From Bacteroidota bacterium (GTDB lineage: Bacteria > Bacteroidota > Bacteroidia > AKYH767-A > JAHEYN01), in contig JAHEYN010000009.1 in the NCBI GenBank assembly GCA_023251555.1, forward strand, positions 57,943 to 121,942: a stretch of 64,000 nt of DNA, read 5' to 3'. Shown here piece by piece: positions 29,137 to 37,930 of this stretch. A model generated the notes under the pieces. That model was not told the DNA's origin, made no database searches, and saw only the letters and a program-made list of their open reading frames with translations. The translations under genes and the position numbers were made by a program. Every line of letters starts with the position of its first letter. The first letter of the stretch is position 1.

Positions 29137-31188
29137 ATGAAACAACTGCTTGTACTGTTCATACTGAACTTGTTTCAGCATCTGATGAGAACCCGAAACA
29201 AATTCGGGTTGACACTTGCTCTGCTCATTTTACATCTTGCATCCTTCGCCCAAGGCACTCTCACCTGGGCAACTTATTACGGATCAGCCGAGTTTGACTA
29301 TGGTTATTCAACAGCCGTTGACGGTTCGGGCAATGTTTATCTGGCAGGACAGACAACCAGTACTAACTTCATCGCATCTGCCGGGGGATATCAGAGTACT
29401 TTTGGAGGAAGTGTTGATGCTTATCTTGTCAAGTTCAATTCTTCCGGAACTACCCGAATATGGGCAACCTATTACGGGGGAACCGGAAATGAAACTATTA
29501 AATCAGTAGTTGTTGACGGTTCAAACAATGTGTATGTGGCAGGACAGACAGCAAGCACTAATTTCATCGCATCTGCCGGGGGGCATCAAAGTACTTATGG
29601 AGGAGGAACCAATGACGCTTTCTTAGTCAAATTCAACTCTGCCGGTAGCCGCCTATGGGCTACCTATTATGGAGGGACTGGTCAGGATTATGGGAAATCT
29701 GTAGCCATTGATGTTTCGGACAATGTATATTTGGCTGGATATACAACAAGCGCAAGCAACATTGCATCCGGAGGATTTCAGAATACTTTTGGAACGTCCA
29801 ATGACGCCTTCTTAGTAAAGTTCAATTCTGCCGGAGTGCGGCAATGGGGCACCTATTACGGAGACACCCAAAATGATGAGGGTTATTCAGTAGCAGTTGA
29901 CGCTTCCGGTAATAATGTGTATTTGGCAGGATCCACACAAAGCACCATCAACATTGCTTCCGGGGGATATCAGAATACTGTTGGAGGAGGATATGATGCT
30001 TTTCTTGTCAAGTTCGATGCTGCCGGCACTCGCCTATGGGCTACCTATTATGGAGGAACTGGCACTGACTATGGTTTTTTGTCAGCCGTTGATGCTTCGG
30101 GAAATATATTTCTCGAAGGAAATACAAGTAGTGTTAGTGCTATCGCATCCGGTGGACATCAGAATACTTACGGAGGAGGAGGTCAGGATGCTTTTCTTGT
30201 CAAGTTCGATGCTGCCGGCACCACTCTACTATGGGCTACCTATTACGGAGGAACCGGAAATGAATTTGGTGAGTCAGTAATCACTGATACTCCCGGCAAT
30301 GTGTATTTGGCAGGATGGACCAATAGTACCAACGCCATTGCCTCCGGTGGATTTCAGAATACTAATGGGGGAAGCTATGATGCTTTTTTGGTAACATTTG
30401 ATGCTTCTGGAATTCGGCAATGTGCGACTTATTACGGAGGAGCAGGGGTTGACTACGGTTATTCGGCAGCCCTTGATGGTACGGGTAATGTGTATTTGGC
30501 AGGATATACAGCAAGCACCAACTTTATTGCCTCAGGGGGATATGATAATACTTTTGGAGGGATTTATGACGCTTTTCTTGCTAAATTTCCAAGTTGTGGT
30601 GTAGTATTGCCCATAGAGTTGCTTTCTTTCACAGGATACAATGAAGAGAATAAAAATATATTGGAGTGGACAACAGCAACAGAAAATAACAATGATTACT
30701 TTATTATAGAAAGAAGCAGCCCCATCCCAACCTTCCCCAAAGGGGAAGGAGAATGGACTGCAATCGGTACAGTCAATGGTGCAGGAAACAGCAACTCCAT
30801 TAATAATTACCAATTCATTGACCAATCTCCCCTTCCAGGAGGGAATAAAGGAGTGTGTTATTATCGGTTAAAACAAGTTGATTATGATGGGAAATATACA
30901 TATTCCAACATTATTAATGTCATTGCGAACGAGACGAAGCAATCTGTTACTATTTATCCAAATCCTGCTAAAGAAAGTTTGTTCTTGACAGTTAATAATT
31001 GGCGAAAAGAAAAAAACAAAATAGAAATTGCAATTTTTGATGTCTTAGGAAGAGAAGTGTATCTCTTAGAAACAGACACCCACAATTCTCCATTCCAAAT
31101 TGACATCAGCACGCTTTCAAAGGGAATGTATTTTCTTAAAGTAAGAAACGGAACACAACAAACACAAATTAAATTTGTGAAGGATTGA
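29137..31188 (+). CDS. Seven-repeat SBBP beta-propeller protein with T9SS sorting domain
   Basis: Seven tandem repeats of about 63 residues (WATYYGGTGNDYGYSVAVD..GNVYLAG..DAFLVKFN) are SBBP-type blades, enough for a complete seven-bladed propeller. A FN3-like stalk starting LPIELLSFTGYNEENK and a type A sorting domain (IYPNPAKESLF to GMYFLKVRNG..IKFVKD) follow. The signal peptide is split by a palindromic DNA repeat encoding about 17 residues; translation may begin at ATG 29137 or at ATG 29185 inside the repeat. Three further palindromic elements lie in frame near the 3' end. It is divergent from TPR paralogue A and convergent with paralogue B. Ligand unknown. Confidence 0.88.
   Translation: MKQLLVLFILNLFQHLMRTRNKFGLTLALLILHLASFAQGTLTWATYYGSAEFDYGYSTAVDGSGNVYLAGQTTSTNFIASAGGYQSTFGGSVDAYLVKFNSSGTTRIWATYYGGTGNETIKSVVVDGSNNVYVAGQTASTNFIASAGGHQSTYGGGTNDAFLVKFNSAGSRLWATYYGGTGQDYGKSVAIDVSDNVYLAGYTTSASNIASGGFQNTFGTSNDAFLVKFNSAGVRQWGTYYGDTQNDEGYSVAVDASGNNVYLAGSTQSTINIASGGYQNTVGGGYDAFLVKFDAAGTRLWATYYGGTGTDYGFLSAVDASGNIFLEGNTSSVSAIASGGHQNTYGGGGQDAFLVKFDAAGTTLLWATYYGGTGNEFGESVITDTPGNVYLAGWTNSTNAIASGGFQNTNGGSYDAFLVTFDASGIRQCATYYGGAGVDYGYSAALDGTGNVYLAGYTASTNFIASGGYDNTFGGIYDAFLAKFPSCGVVLPIELLSFTGYNEENKNILEWTTATENNNDYFIIERSSPIPTFPKGEGEWTAIGTVNGAGNSNSINNYQFIDQSPLPGGNKGVCYYRLKQVDYDGKYTYSNIINVIANETKQSVTIYPNPAKESLFLTVNNWRKEKNKIEIAIFDVLGREVYLLETDTHNSPFQIDISTLSKGMYFLKVRNGTQQTQIKFVKD
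29164..29214. repeat. Palindromic element inside the signal peptide coding region
   Basis: This 51-base element (17 codons) contains GAACTTGTTTC..GAAACAAATTC inverted arms (29166-29176 and 29195-29205, one mismatch) and a perfect hairpin AACCCGAA-ACAAA-TTCGGGTT (29190-29210). It resembles dispersed palindromes with a GAAACAAGTTC core known from many genomes. Removing it leaves a normal signal peptide. Confidence 0.7.
30731..30749. repeat. In-frame hairpin element CCTTCCCC-AAA-GGGGAAGG
   Basis: A perfect 8-bp inverted repeat encodes the PTFPKGEGE segment in the stalk. The related T9SS protein at 32926-35712 lacks these residues at the matching place (IERRSEGNNEWE). Confidence 0.65.
30827..30853. 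repeat. Probable in-frame palindromic element, imperfect
   Basis: CTCCCCTTCCAGGAGGGAATAAAGGAG forms an imperfect hairpin and encodes the SPLPGGNKG segment. The composition resembles a dispersed CT/GA-rich palindrome, but the arms are weak. Confidence 0.4.
30919..30946. repeat. In-frame ATTGCGAAC..GAAGCAAT palindromic element
   Basis: GTCATTGCGAACGAGACGAAGCAATCTG has ATTGC/GCAAT arms and matches a dispersed repeat type seen in many bacterial genomes (CATTGCGA..CGAAGCAATC). It encodes VIANETKQS just before the sorting domain. Confidence 0.65.
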
Positions 31189-31197
31189 GACTATAAT

Positions 31198-32751
31198 TTA
31201 TGGGGCAACGTTATTTTCTTTTAATTTCTCCTTTATTATATCCGCAAAAGGCCTGTTTTGAATCTTGCTTTCGAGCCATGAGATAAAGTCAAAATAATCA
31301 AGCACCTTAGTTTCAAAAGGATCTTTCATTATTTCTTCCAATTCTTTTCGAAGTTCTTTAAAAGCTGCTGTAAGGTCTTTCCCGTTACTTATTTTGGGAA
31401 TCTTTTTCCGCATAAAATCAAGAATAGAAGTCTCCACTTTATATAAACGCATCTTTTTTTCAAGATAGCGATGGGCTGATTTCTCCATGTATTCCAGCAA
31501 CTCATCATGACCTAATTCATAATGAACAAGGATAGCCATTACTCTTGTCATGCAATAAATGTCTGTTCTTAAATCAACAGTTGTATCATTTATTATTTCG
31601 TTTAAATAGTTGCGTGCTTCGCGATAATTGCCAATTCCAAAATACATGTAAGCAATAATATACTGTAAATTCACTTTCGTGCTTTTAGACAAACCAATCT
31701 TATTAAGATCGCCTTCAATGGACGTAATTAATTTTATTCCCTGAGCAAACGCACCTCTTTTAATGTATGTGTGCAACTCCATATTATTTGCAATAAAGAA
31801 TATATGATTTTTTATTGTCCGTGATTTAGTATTGATTTCTTTAAGTTTTTTTATCGTTAACAGCATCTCTTTGTATTTATTAAGACTGTATTGACAAATA
31901 ATAACATTGTCTAATGCAGCTACATATTCCTGCAAGCGTTCTTCAAGCAGGTGAGGGTGTTCTTCCATTAAGGTTACTGATTTCTGACCATATGAATATG
32001 CCCTGGCAAAATCATTTAGCATAAAATAATAAGCAGTGAAAATATTATAATAATGAGATAGTGCCTGATAAGTCATGGTCTTATTTTCTACCTGCCCAAC
32101 AGGCATATCTACAGGTAGTAGCGGATTATTAATTATATCTTGATATAACTTTAAATCAGCATCCTTTCTTGTATATCCTTGCTGATGTATCCGGGCAAAC
32201 ATTCTTATTAAAAGATGTTCGTATTCTTTCTCATTACTGTATTTATTCTTAACACGAAACACATCCTTATAAAATTTCTCTGTTTCTTTTTCCGGTTTTC
32301 CCTGATAGGATTGTACGCGCATTAATTCAAATTCCCATCCTGATAATTCAAGCAACACCAGATGTTTTTCATATTTTTCAGCTAACGAACGGGTTTTAGA
32401 AATTATTTTTTCACATTGATTATATAAACCCTTGTCAAACAATAGCTTTACATTATGCAGCAGTCCCTTTAATTCCACATCCACTGATTGATCTCTATCA
32501 TATACACGCAATATTTTTAATATGAGATAATATAAATGATTTTTCCGGTCAGGGAGATGATTAATAAATTTTTCATGATTGAATTCTTTTCGGATATTTT
32601 CTTCGCTATACTCTACTTGTTTATCAATGCTGTTAAACAATTTTAGATATTTTTTTTCCCCTTTTTGCAGGGAAGCGAACAATTTAAAATATCTTTTTTC
32701 CGATTTGGTTAATGACTTGATAAGCTGAAAAAGGTCGGGCGAACTCTTCAT
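31198..32751 (-). CDS. TPR-like Bacteroidota protein, paralogue B
   Basis: This 517-residue paralogue of the gene at 27159 has the same opening (IKSLTKSEKRYFKLFA) and helical repeats to the end (KVLDYFDFISWLESKIQN). Compared with paralogue A, it has an insertion after NNPLL, reading PVDMPVGQV before ENK, and the DNA there is a palindromic element (32088-32118). It ends 9 bases from the convergent T9SS propeller gene and is divergent from the 951-codon T9SS gene. It has no signal peptide and no recognised enzymatic motif. Function is unknown. Confidence 0.85.
   Translation of the reverse strand: MKSSPDLFQLIKSLTKSEKRYFKLFASLQKGEKKYLKLFNSIDKQVEYSEENIRKEFNHEKFINHLPDRKNHLYYLILKILRVYDRDQSVDVELKGLLHNVKLLFDKGLYNQCEKIISKTRSLAEKYEKHLVLLELSGWEFELMRVQSYQGKPEKETEKFYKDVFRVKNKYSNEKEYEHLLIRMFARIHQQGYTRKDADLKLYQDIINNPLLPVDMPVGQVENKTMTYQALSHYYNIFTAYYFMLNDFARAYSYGQKSVTLMEEHPHLLEERLQEYVAALDNVIICQYSLNKYKEMLLTIKKLKEINTKSRTIKNHIFFIANNMELHTYIKRGAFAQGIKLITSIEGDLNKIGLSKSTKVNLQYIIAYMYFGIGNYREARNYLNEIINDTTVDLRTDIYCMTRVMAILVHYELGHDELLEYMEKSAHRYLEKKMRLYKVETSILDFMRKKIPKISNGKDLTAAFKELRKELEEIMKDPFETKVLDYFDFISWLESKIQNRPFADIIKEKLKENNVAP
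31225..31310. repeat. 86-base identical tract, copy 2 (paralogue B)
   Basis: Identical over 86 bases to 27192-27277. The tract begins in the KEK codons and ends in the KVLD codons of the shared C-terminus. Confidence 0.95.
32088..32118. repeat. Palindromic element in frame in TPR paralogue B
   Basis: CTACCTG (32088-32094) and CAGGTAG (32112-32118) are perfect 7-bp arms of a 31-base element with an inner TGCC/GGCA pair. It coincides with the residues present in paralogue B but absent from A. Confidence 0.7.
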
Positions 32752-32804
32752 AGGATTCAGAGAATTTATACAGTTATTTTAACTTTTTTATTCTTAATTT
32801 ACAA

Positions 32805-32812
32805 CAAAAATA
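32805..32812 (-). promoter_or_regulatory. Putative -7 box (TATTTTTG) of TPR paralogue B
   Basis: TATTTTTG on the minus strand matches TAnnTTTG, 54 bases upstream of the ATG. No -33 box was seen. Confidence 0.35.
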
Positions 32813-32925
32813 CTTATTTCTTAAAGATAGGATATAGAGAATATAAAGCTTTTTATTTGCTTTCCCTTCCTTCCCGCCTTACTTTTATCATAGAAATCTT
32901 AACTACTTTAACCCACGAGAATAAA

Positions 32926-35712
32926 ATGATGCTGAACAAATCGCAATCTGTCCTTATGAGAAAATCTGCCTTGGGCCGGGGAAAAATTAAATTATTTATT
33001 TATTTATTTACTGTAATTATAACCATAGGGACACAAAAAGTAAAGGCATTACCACCTGTTACCATAACTCTTGCATCGGCCACTCAGGTGGCAGCAGGGA
33101 CCGTTTGTGCGGGGACATTAAAAACTCCAGTATACAGTTTCACATTAAATCCAAGCGGAGCTACAAACTTAACGGGGGTTAGCTTTTCCACAATCGGAGG
33201 GACTTATACTGTTTCTGATATTACTAAATTTCAATTGTGGTGGAGTACCACCAATAATTTATCGGGGGCATCTCAAATCAGTACGGATATTACTACAGGA
33301 TTAGGTCCTGCTTCGCATTCATTCGCTGCTTTTACTCAAGCATTAACTGCAAGTGTCTTAAATTATTTCTGGATAACTACAGACATCGCGGCATCGCCTG
33401 CTAATGGCAGTAAAGTCGTTGTTTCTGCCGTTTCTGCTGCTAACTTTACCGTATCTACAGGTTCTTTTGCAGGTTCTACAACTGCGGGTGGTATGCAAAC
33501 AATAGGAGTTACTGCTCCTACTGCTGCAGGAGGATCCATTTGTGCTGTTCCGGGGACTGTTATCCTCACAGCAAGCGGAGCAGCAGCAGGAGAGGATTAT
33601 AAATGGTATGATGCTTTGACAGGAGGTACGCTATTGCAAACCAATGGTACATCATATACCACCCCTCCCATCTCAGCCACTACTACTTATTATGTAACAA
33701 AATACAATACAACACTTTTATGTGAGAGTAGTCCAAGAACGCCTGTAACGGCAACTGTCAATATTGCGGTTGCAGGACCGTGGTCCACCAGTTCCGCTGT
33801 GAATAATACTATCTGCGCAGCAGCAAGTGATCAACAACATTCAGAAATTGTCAGTGATGGAAGCGGTGGTGCCTTTATCACCTGGTATGATTACAGAGGC
33901 GGCGCTATTAATGCCGACATCTATGCCCAGCGTATAAATGCAGGGGGAACTGTGCAATGGACATGTGATGGAGTAGCTATATGCACTGCAACAAATAATC
34001 AACAATACCCGACCATTGCTGCTGATGGCAGTGGTGGAGCTATTATTACATGGCAGGATAACCGGAACGGCAGTAATCCGGATATATATGCCCAGCGGAT
34101 TGATGCTAATGGAAGTATTCATGCAGGGTGGCCGACCGATGGAGTAGCTATTTGTACTTCCCCACAAGGGCAACAATCCCCGACCATTACCAGCGATGGC
34201 AGCGGAGGAGCGGTTATTGCATGGTGGGACCTCAGAAGTGCCGTTGATTATGATATCTATGCTCAACGGATAGATGGGAATGGATCAATTCATGCAGGAT
34301 GGGCCGCCAATGGGGTGCTTCTATGCGGAGCCGCACAAAGTCAATATTATCCCCAAATCGCCAGCGATGGCAGCGGAGGAGCCATTATAGCATGGCATGA
34401 TTTCAGAAGCGGCACTTTTTATGATATCTATGCCCAACGGATTGATGCAAGCGGAACGGTGCAATGGACCGCCAACGGAACCGCTATTTGCTCAGCGATA
34501 CAAAGTCAGCAATGGCCATCCATTACCAGCGATGGCAGCGGAGGGGCTGTTATTGCATGGCATGATTTCAGAAATACTCTTGATTATGATATTTATGCCC
34601 AACGGATAGATGGGAATGGAGCAATTCATACAGGATGGGCAACCGACGGAGTGCTTATCAGCGGAGCTGCACAAAGTCAATATTACCCATCCATTACGGG
34701 TGATGGGACTATTGGCGGAACAATTATTACATGGTATGATTTCAGAAGCGGAACTGATCAGGACATCTATGCCCAAAGGATTGATGCTACAGGAACGGTA
34801 CAATGGACTACAAATGGAGCAGCCATCTGCACAGCCGCACAAAGTCAATATTACCCTACTATTACTAATGATGGCACTGTCGGAGGTGCTGTTATTACAT
34901 GGTATGATATCAGAGGTGGCGTTGATTATGATATTTATGCCCAACGAATCAATGCTGGCGGGGTAGTGCAATGGACCGCCAATGGTGTAGCTGTTTCCAC
35001 GGCAGCAAATACTCAGGAGTATCCTCAAATTGTATCCAGTTCTTGTGGGGTTATTATTACCTGGTATGATCACAGAAGTGGCACTAATGATGATATTTAC
35101 ACCCAGCAGGTAGATGCCTCCGGAGTTTTAGGCGGTACTTGCGCTCTTCCTATTGAGCTCCTTTCTTTTACAGGGCATAATGAAGGAGCTAAAAATGTAT
35201 TGGAATGGATTACTGCCAGTGAATTCAATAATGACTATTTCCAAATAGAAAGAAGAAGTGAAGGCAACAATGAATGGGAAGTAATAGGGGAAGTGAAAGG
35301 CTCAGGTAATAGAAAGTCAAACAACAAATATCAATATACGGATGCACTATTCCCCGGTTCCTCTTACTTATATTATCGCTTAAAGCAATCTGACTTTGAC
35401 GGCAACTTCACATACTCCAGTGTTATCTCTTTAACAATGGGACACCTGGACAATACAATCAGCATTTATCCAAATCCGACTAAAAATTCTTTTGCACTAT
35501 CTTTCCAAATACCTAATCAAAACAATGAAAAAATCACAATTGGAATCTACAGCCTTTTAGGAGAAAAAGTTTTTGAAAAGAAGTTAGAAAAATCAGTTCC
35601 GTATTTCTACAACAAAGAAATAAATATAAGTTCATTGCCTGCGGGAATTTATATTGTAAAAGTAAATGCGGGGGCTGAACATCAGGAAAAAAAGTTAACC
35701 GTGATGGAATAA
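32926..35712 (+). CDS. T9SS surface protein with eight DIYAQRI repeats
   Basis: After a signal segment (IKLFIYLFTVIITIGTQKVKA), the protein has a beta-sandwich domain (to about residue 200), an Ig-like domain (about 205-280, ending TATVNIAVAG), eight tandem repeats of about 52 residues with the pattern SDGSGGAIITWYD and YDIYAQRID, a FN3-like stalk (LPIELLSFTGHNEGAK) and a type A sorting domain (SIYPNPTKNSF to GIYIVKVNAG). The eight repeats could form a propeller. The track's TTG start at 32857 precedes any plausible signal peptide; ATG 32926 is preferred. It is divergent from TPR paralogue B, copying the arrangement of paralogue A and the SBBP gene. Confidence 0.87.
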   Translation: MMLNKSQSVLMRKSALGRGKIKLFIYLFTVIITIGTQKVKALPPVTITLASATQVAAGTVCAGTLKTPVYSFTLNPSGATNLTGVSFSTIGGTYTVSDITKFQLWWSTTNNLSGASQISTDITTGLGPASHSFAAFTQALTASVLNYFWITTDIAASPANGSKVVVSAVSAANFTVSTGSFAGSTTAGGMQTIGVTAPTAAGGSICAVPGTVILTASGAAAGEDYKWYDALTGGTLLQTNGTSYTTPPISATTTYYVTKYNTTLLCESSPRTPVTATVNIAVAGPWSTSSAVNNTICAAASDQQHSEIVSDGSGGAFITWYDYRGGAINADIYAQRINAGGTVQWTCDGVAICTATNNQQYPTIAADGSGGAIITWQDNRNGSNPDIYAQRIDANGSIHAGWPTDGVAICTSPQGQQSPTITSDGSGGAVIAWWDLRSAVDYDIYAQRIDGNGSIHAGWAANGVLLCGAAQSQYYPQIASDGSGGAIIAWHDFRSGTFYDIYAQRIDASGTVQWTANGTAICSAIQSQQWPSITSDGSGGAVIAWHDFRNTLDYDIYAQRIDGNGAIHTGWATDGVLISGAAQSQYYPSITGDGTIGGTIITWYDFRSGTDQDIYAQRIDATGTVQWTTNGAAICTAAQSQYYPTITNDGTVGGAVITWYDIRGGVDYDIYAQRINAGGVVQWTANGVAVSTAANTQEYPQIVSSSCGVIITWYDHRSGTNDDIYTQQVDASGVLGGTCALPIELLSFTGHNEGAKNVLEWITASEFNNDYFQIERRSEGNNEWEVIGEVKGSGNRKSNNKYQYTDALFPGSSYLYYRLKQSDFDGNFTYSSVISLTMGHLDNTISIYPNPTKNSFALSFQIPNQNNEKITIGIYSLLGEKVFEKKLEKSVPYFYNKEINISSLPAGIYIVKVNAGAEHQEKKLTVME

Positions 35713-36044
35713 AAGATTAACCAGAAGCCATCCCAAAAATATCTTTTGTCTGATTTTCCGGTGTCTTTTCCCTTCATGCTTCGTTATCTTTATTGCCCCA
35801 ACCCCTTACAGTATGGGCTTTTAAGCAATTCTCCCCTTATCTCCCATTTTTTCACAAGGCCCCCATATCCGGATTCAGCTATGTGGAGTCTCATCATTTT
35901 ACAGGCGAAGGAGCCATTACTGCTCCGGCTGGAACAGGAAGGTGAATAAACATACCGGTCAAACTCAGGATATGGGAAGAAAGGGCACCCTACCTTATCC
36001 GCGAATGAGTTCTGGGCGTATTTTATTAGTTTTGAGTTTTAAGC
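35713..36044. other. Intergenic region before the VWA gene
   Basis: About 330 bases without a supported gene; the short ORFs here overlap in several frames and show no family pattern. The last part holds a candidate promoter for the VWA gene. I see no RNA gene and no strong terminator. Confidence 0.45.
36027..36034 (+). promoter_or_regulatory. Putative -7 box (TAGTTTTG) of the VWA gene
   Basis: TAGTTTTG fits TAnnTTTG and ends 10 bases before ATG 36045, implying a very short or absent leader. No -33 box is evident. Confidence 0.35.
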
Positions 36045-37166
36045 ATGGCCGGAAGAAGAGAAATCGCATTTGTCTGCGTGCTTGTATTGCTGATGATACG
36101 GGGTGCTGCTGCCATGCCCGTTGATATTGTTTTCTGCATGGACCTGAGCGGAAGCACCAACGGACTGCTTGACAATCTCAAAACGAAGTTCTGGGACGTC
36201 TCGAATGAAATAAGCATGTATTCCCCTCCGGCGCAACTAAGAGTGGGGGTAGTAGCTTATTCGAGGCCGAAGTATGGCAAGGAAAATTATTATATAAAGA
36301 TCATTTCCGACCTCACCGGCGACCTGGATCGCGTGGAAAATGAACTGCTCAGCATTAAAACCATTACCGAGCAGGGAAAGCAATATGTGGGCCCCGCCCT
36401 CTTGAAATGTGTGGAAGAGTTAAGCTGGTCGAAAGACAAAAATGCCCTGAAGGTAATTTTCATTGTAGGCAACGGGCTTGTGAATCTGGGAGGGAATGAA
36501 TATATGACTGCCTGCGAGAAAGCCGTTGCAAAGAAAATAATTGTCAACTCCGTGTTTTGTAAAACATACGTAAACATGGAAGAAATCATGCAGTGGAAAA
36601 AAATAGCCGACCTCGGGCGGGGCACTTACTATGAAATAGATATTAACCGGAAACCGGTATTGATTCCCTCCGATTTTGATAATGCGGGGCTGGAAAACCT
36701 GAATACCGCGCTAAACAATACCTATCTTTATTACGGGCCGGAAGGGAAATCCAGGGGTGCCTTGCAGGTCGAGCTTGATAATAAAATGAAAGAAATGCAC
36801 TTCCTGTATTTTCTTTCGAGAGCAACTGCCAAAGCTTCTGCGAACTATCAGGGAAAGAACAAAGCATGGGACCTGGTTGACCTCAGCAATGAAACCCGCA
36901 TTAATTTTTCAAACATAGACAGGAATTTATTACCCGATAGTCTTCACGCTGCCAGTGATGATGATCTTAAAAAAGCAGTTGATATGAAGTGGAGCGAAAG
37001 GAGAAAAATAATAGAATCAATGAAAATAATTGGCCTGAAGCGGATTCAGGCTGTAAAAGAAAAAAAGGCGGAAATAGGGGTATCGGAAAGCAACACATTT
37101 ACAGGGATGGTGATAGAATGCATGGAAAAACTTGCAAAGGGGCCGGGGGTCAAAACAGGTAATTAA
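36045..37166 (+). CDS. Secreted von Willebrand factor A domain protein
   Basis: A signal peptide ([19 protein letters not shown]) is followed by a VWA domain (about residues 25-230) with the metal-site motif [11 protein letters not shown] (DxSxS) and the central strand [14 protein letters not shown]. The C-terminal third (about 240-373) is helical and charged and has no recognised domain. It has no T9SS sorting domain, so it is probably periplasmic. It lies 14 bases before the DjlA-like gene and may be co-transcribed with it. The binding partner is unknown. Confidence 0.85.
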   Translation: MAGRREIAFVCVLVLLMIRGAAAMPVDIVFCMDLSGSTNGLLDNLKTKFWDVSNEISMYSPPAQLRVGVVAYSRPKYGKENYYIKIISDLTGDLDRVENELLSIKTITEQGKQYVGPALLKCVEELSWSKDKNALKVIFIVGNGLVNLGGNEYMTACEKAVAKKIIVNSVFCKTYVNMEEIMQWKKIADLGRGTYYEIDINRKPVLIPSDFDNAGLENLNTALNNTYLYYGPEGKSRGALQVELDNKMKEMHFLYFLSRATAKASANYQGKNKAWDLVDLSNETRINFSNIDRNLLPDSLHAASDDDLKKAVDMKWSERRKIIESMKIIGLKRIQAVKEKKAEIGVSESNTFTGMVIECMEKLAKGPGVKTGN

Positions 37167-37180
37167 AAAACAATCTGAAT

Positions 37181-37897
37181 ATGCGCGGATGGGGAAAATG
37201 GGTTTTCGGCGGAATGGGCTGGGCACTGGGAGGGCCAATAGGAGCCGTTATAGGCTTTGCCTTAGGGAGTGCCATAGGGGCCAGCGAAGAGAAGATGTTG
37301 TCCGGGAAAAAGACGCAGGCGGGAGACTTCGGAGCGGCACTGATGGTATTATGTGCCGCTGTGATGAAATCAGATAACAAGATTTTAAAATCAGAGCTTG
37401 ATTTTGTAAAAAAATTTTTCGTCCGGCAGTTCGGTGCTGCATATGCAAAAGAACGTGTGCTGCTTTTGCGCGAGATTCTCAAACAGGAAATTCCTTTACA
37501 GGATGTCTGTTTTCAGATAAAACATTCGCTGGATGTTCCGTCCCGGCTGCAGCTTATTCATCTTCTTTTCGGCCTGTCCGCAGCCGATGGCGAGACGCAT
37601 CCGCGTGAAATTGAGATCCTCCGCGTTATTGCAGGGTATCTTGGAATAAGCAGTATGGATTTCGAATCTGTCATGGCAATGTTTAAGAAAGATGTTTTAT
37701 CGCCATACAAAATTCTCGAAACCGATCCTGAAGCTTCCAATGAAGAAATTAAAAAAGCATACCGGAGACTTGCAGCCATGCATCACCCGGACAAAGTTCA
37801 CCACCTGGGACCCGACTTCCAGAAAGCCGCACAGGAAAAGTTTAAGGCTATCAGTGCAGCGTATGAAAAAATCAAAAGGGAACGGGGAATTGCATAG
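37181..37897 (+). CDS. djlA: DjlA-like TerB/J-domain co-chaperone
   Basis: The N-terminus is a glycine-rich membrane-associating segment ([20 protein letters not shown]). A TerB-like helical domain follows (about 45-165, with [29 protein letters not shown]). The C-terminus is a J domain (about 180-238) with the catalytic HPD in [16 protein letters not shown], which stimulates the DnaK ATPase. This order matches DjlA, at 238 residues slightly shorter than the E. coli protein. A neighbouring VWA gene is 14 bases upstream and a glycosyltransferase gene 33 bases downstream. Confidence 0.85.
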   Translation: MRGWGKWVFGGMGWALGGPIGAVIGFALGSAIGASEEKMLSGKKTQAGDFGAALMVLCAAVMKSDNKILKSELDFVKKFFVRQFGAAYAKERVLLLREILKQEIPLQDVCFQIKHSLDVPSRLQLIHLLFGLSAADGETHPREIEILRVIAGYLGISSMDFESVMAMFKKDVLSPYKILETDPEASNEEIKKAYRRLAAMHHPDKVHHLGPDFQKAAQEKFKAISAAYEKIKRERGIA

Positions 37898-37930
37898 CGT
37901 TCCCCAGAAAATCACACTCCGGCTTCACAT

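Noticed and set aside
34492-35073. 193-codon minus-strand ORF in the T9SS repeat gene
   Set aside because: It arises from the repetitive composition of the coding strand and contains repeated low-complexity segments mirroring it.
33840-35130. Regularly spaced repeats that could be taken for a CRISPR-like or minisatellite array
   Set aside because: The period is about 155 bases, within the reading frame, and corresponds to eight protein repeats that differ between copies.
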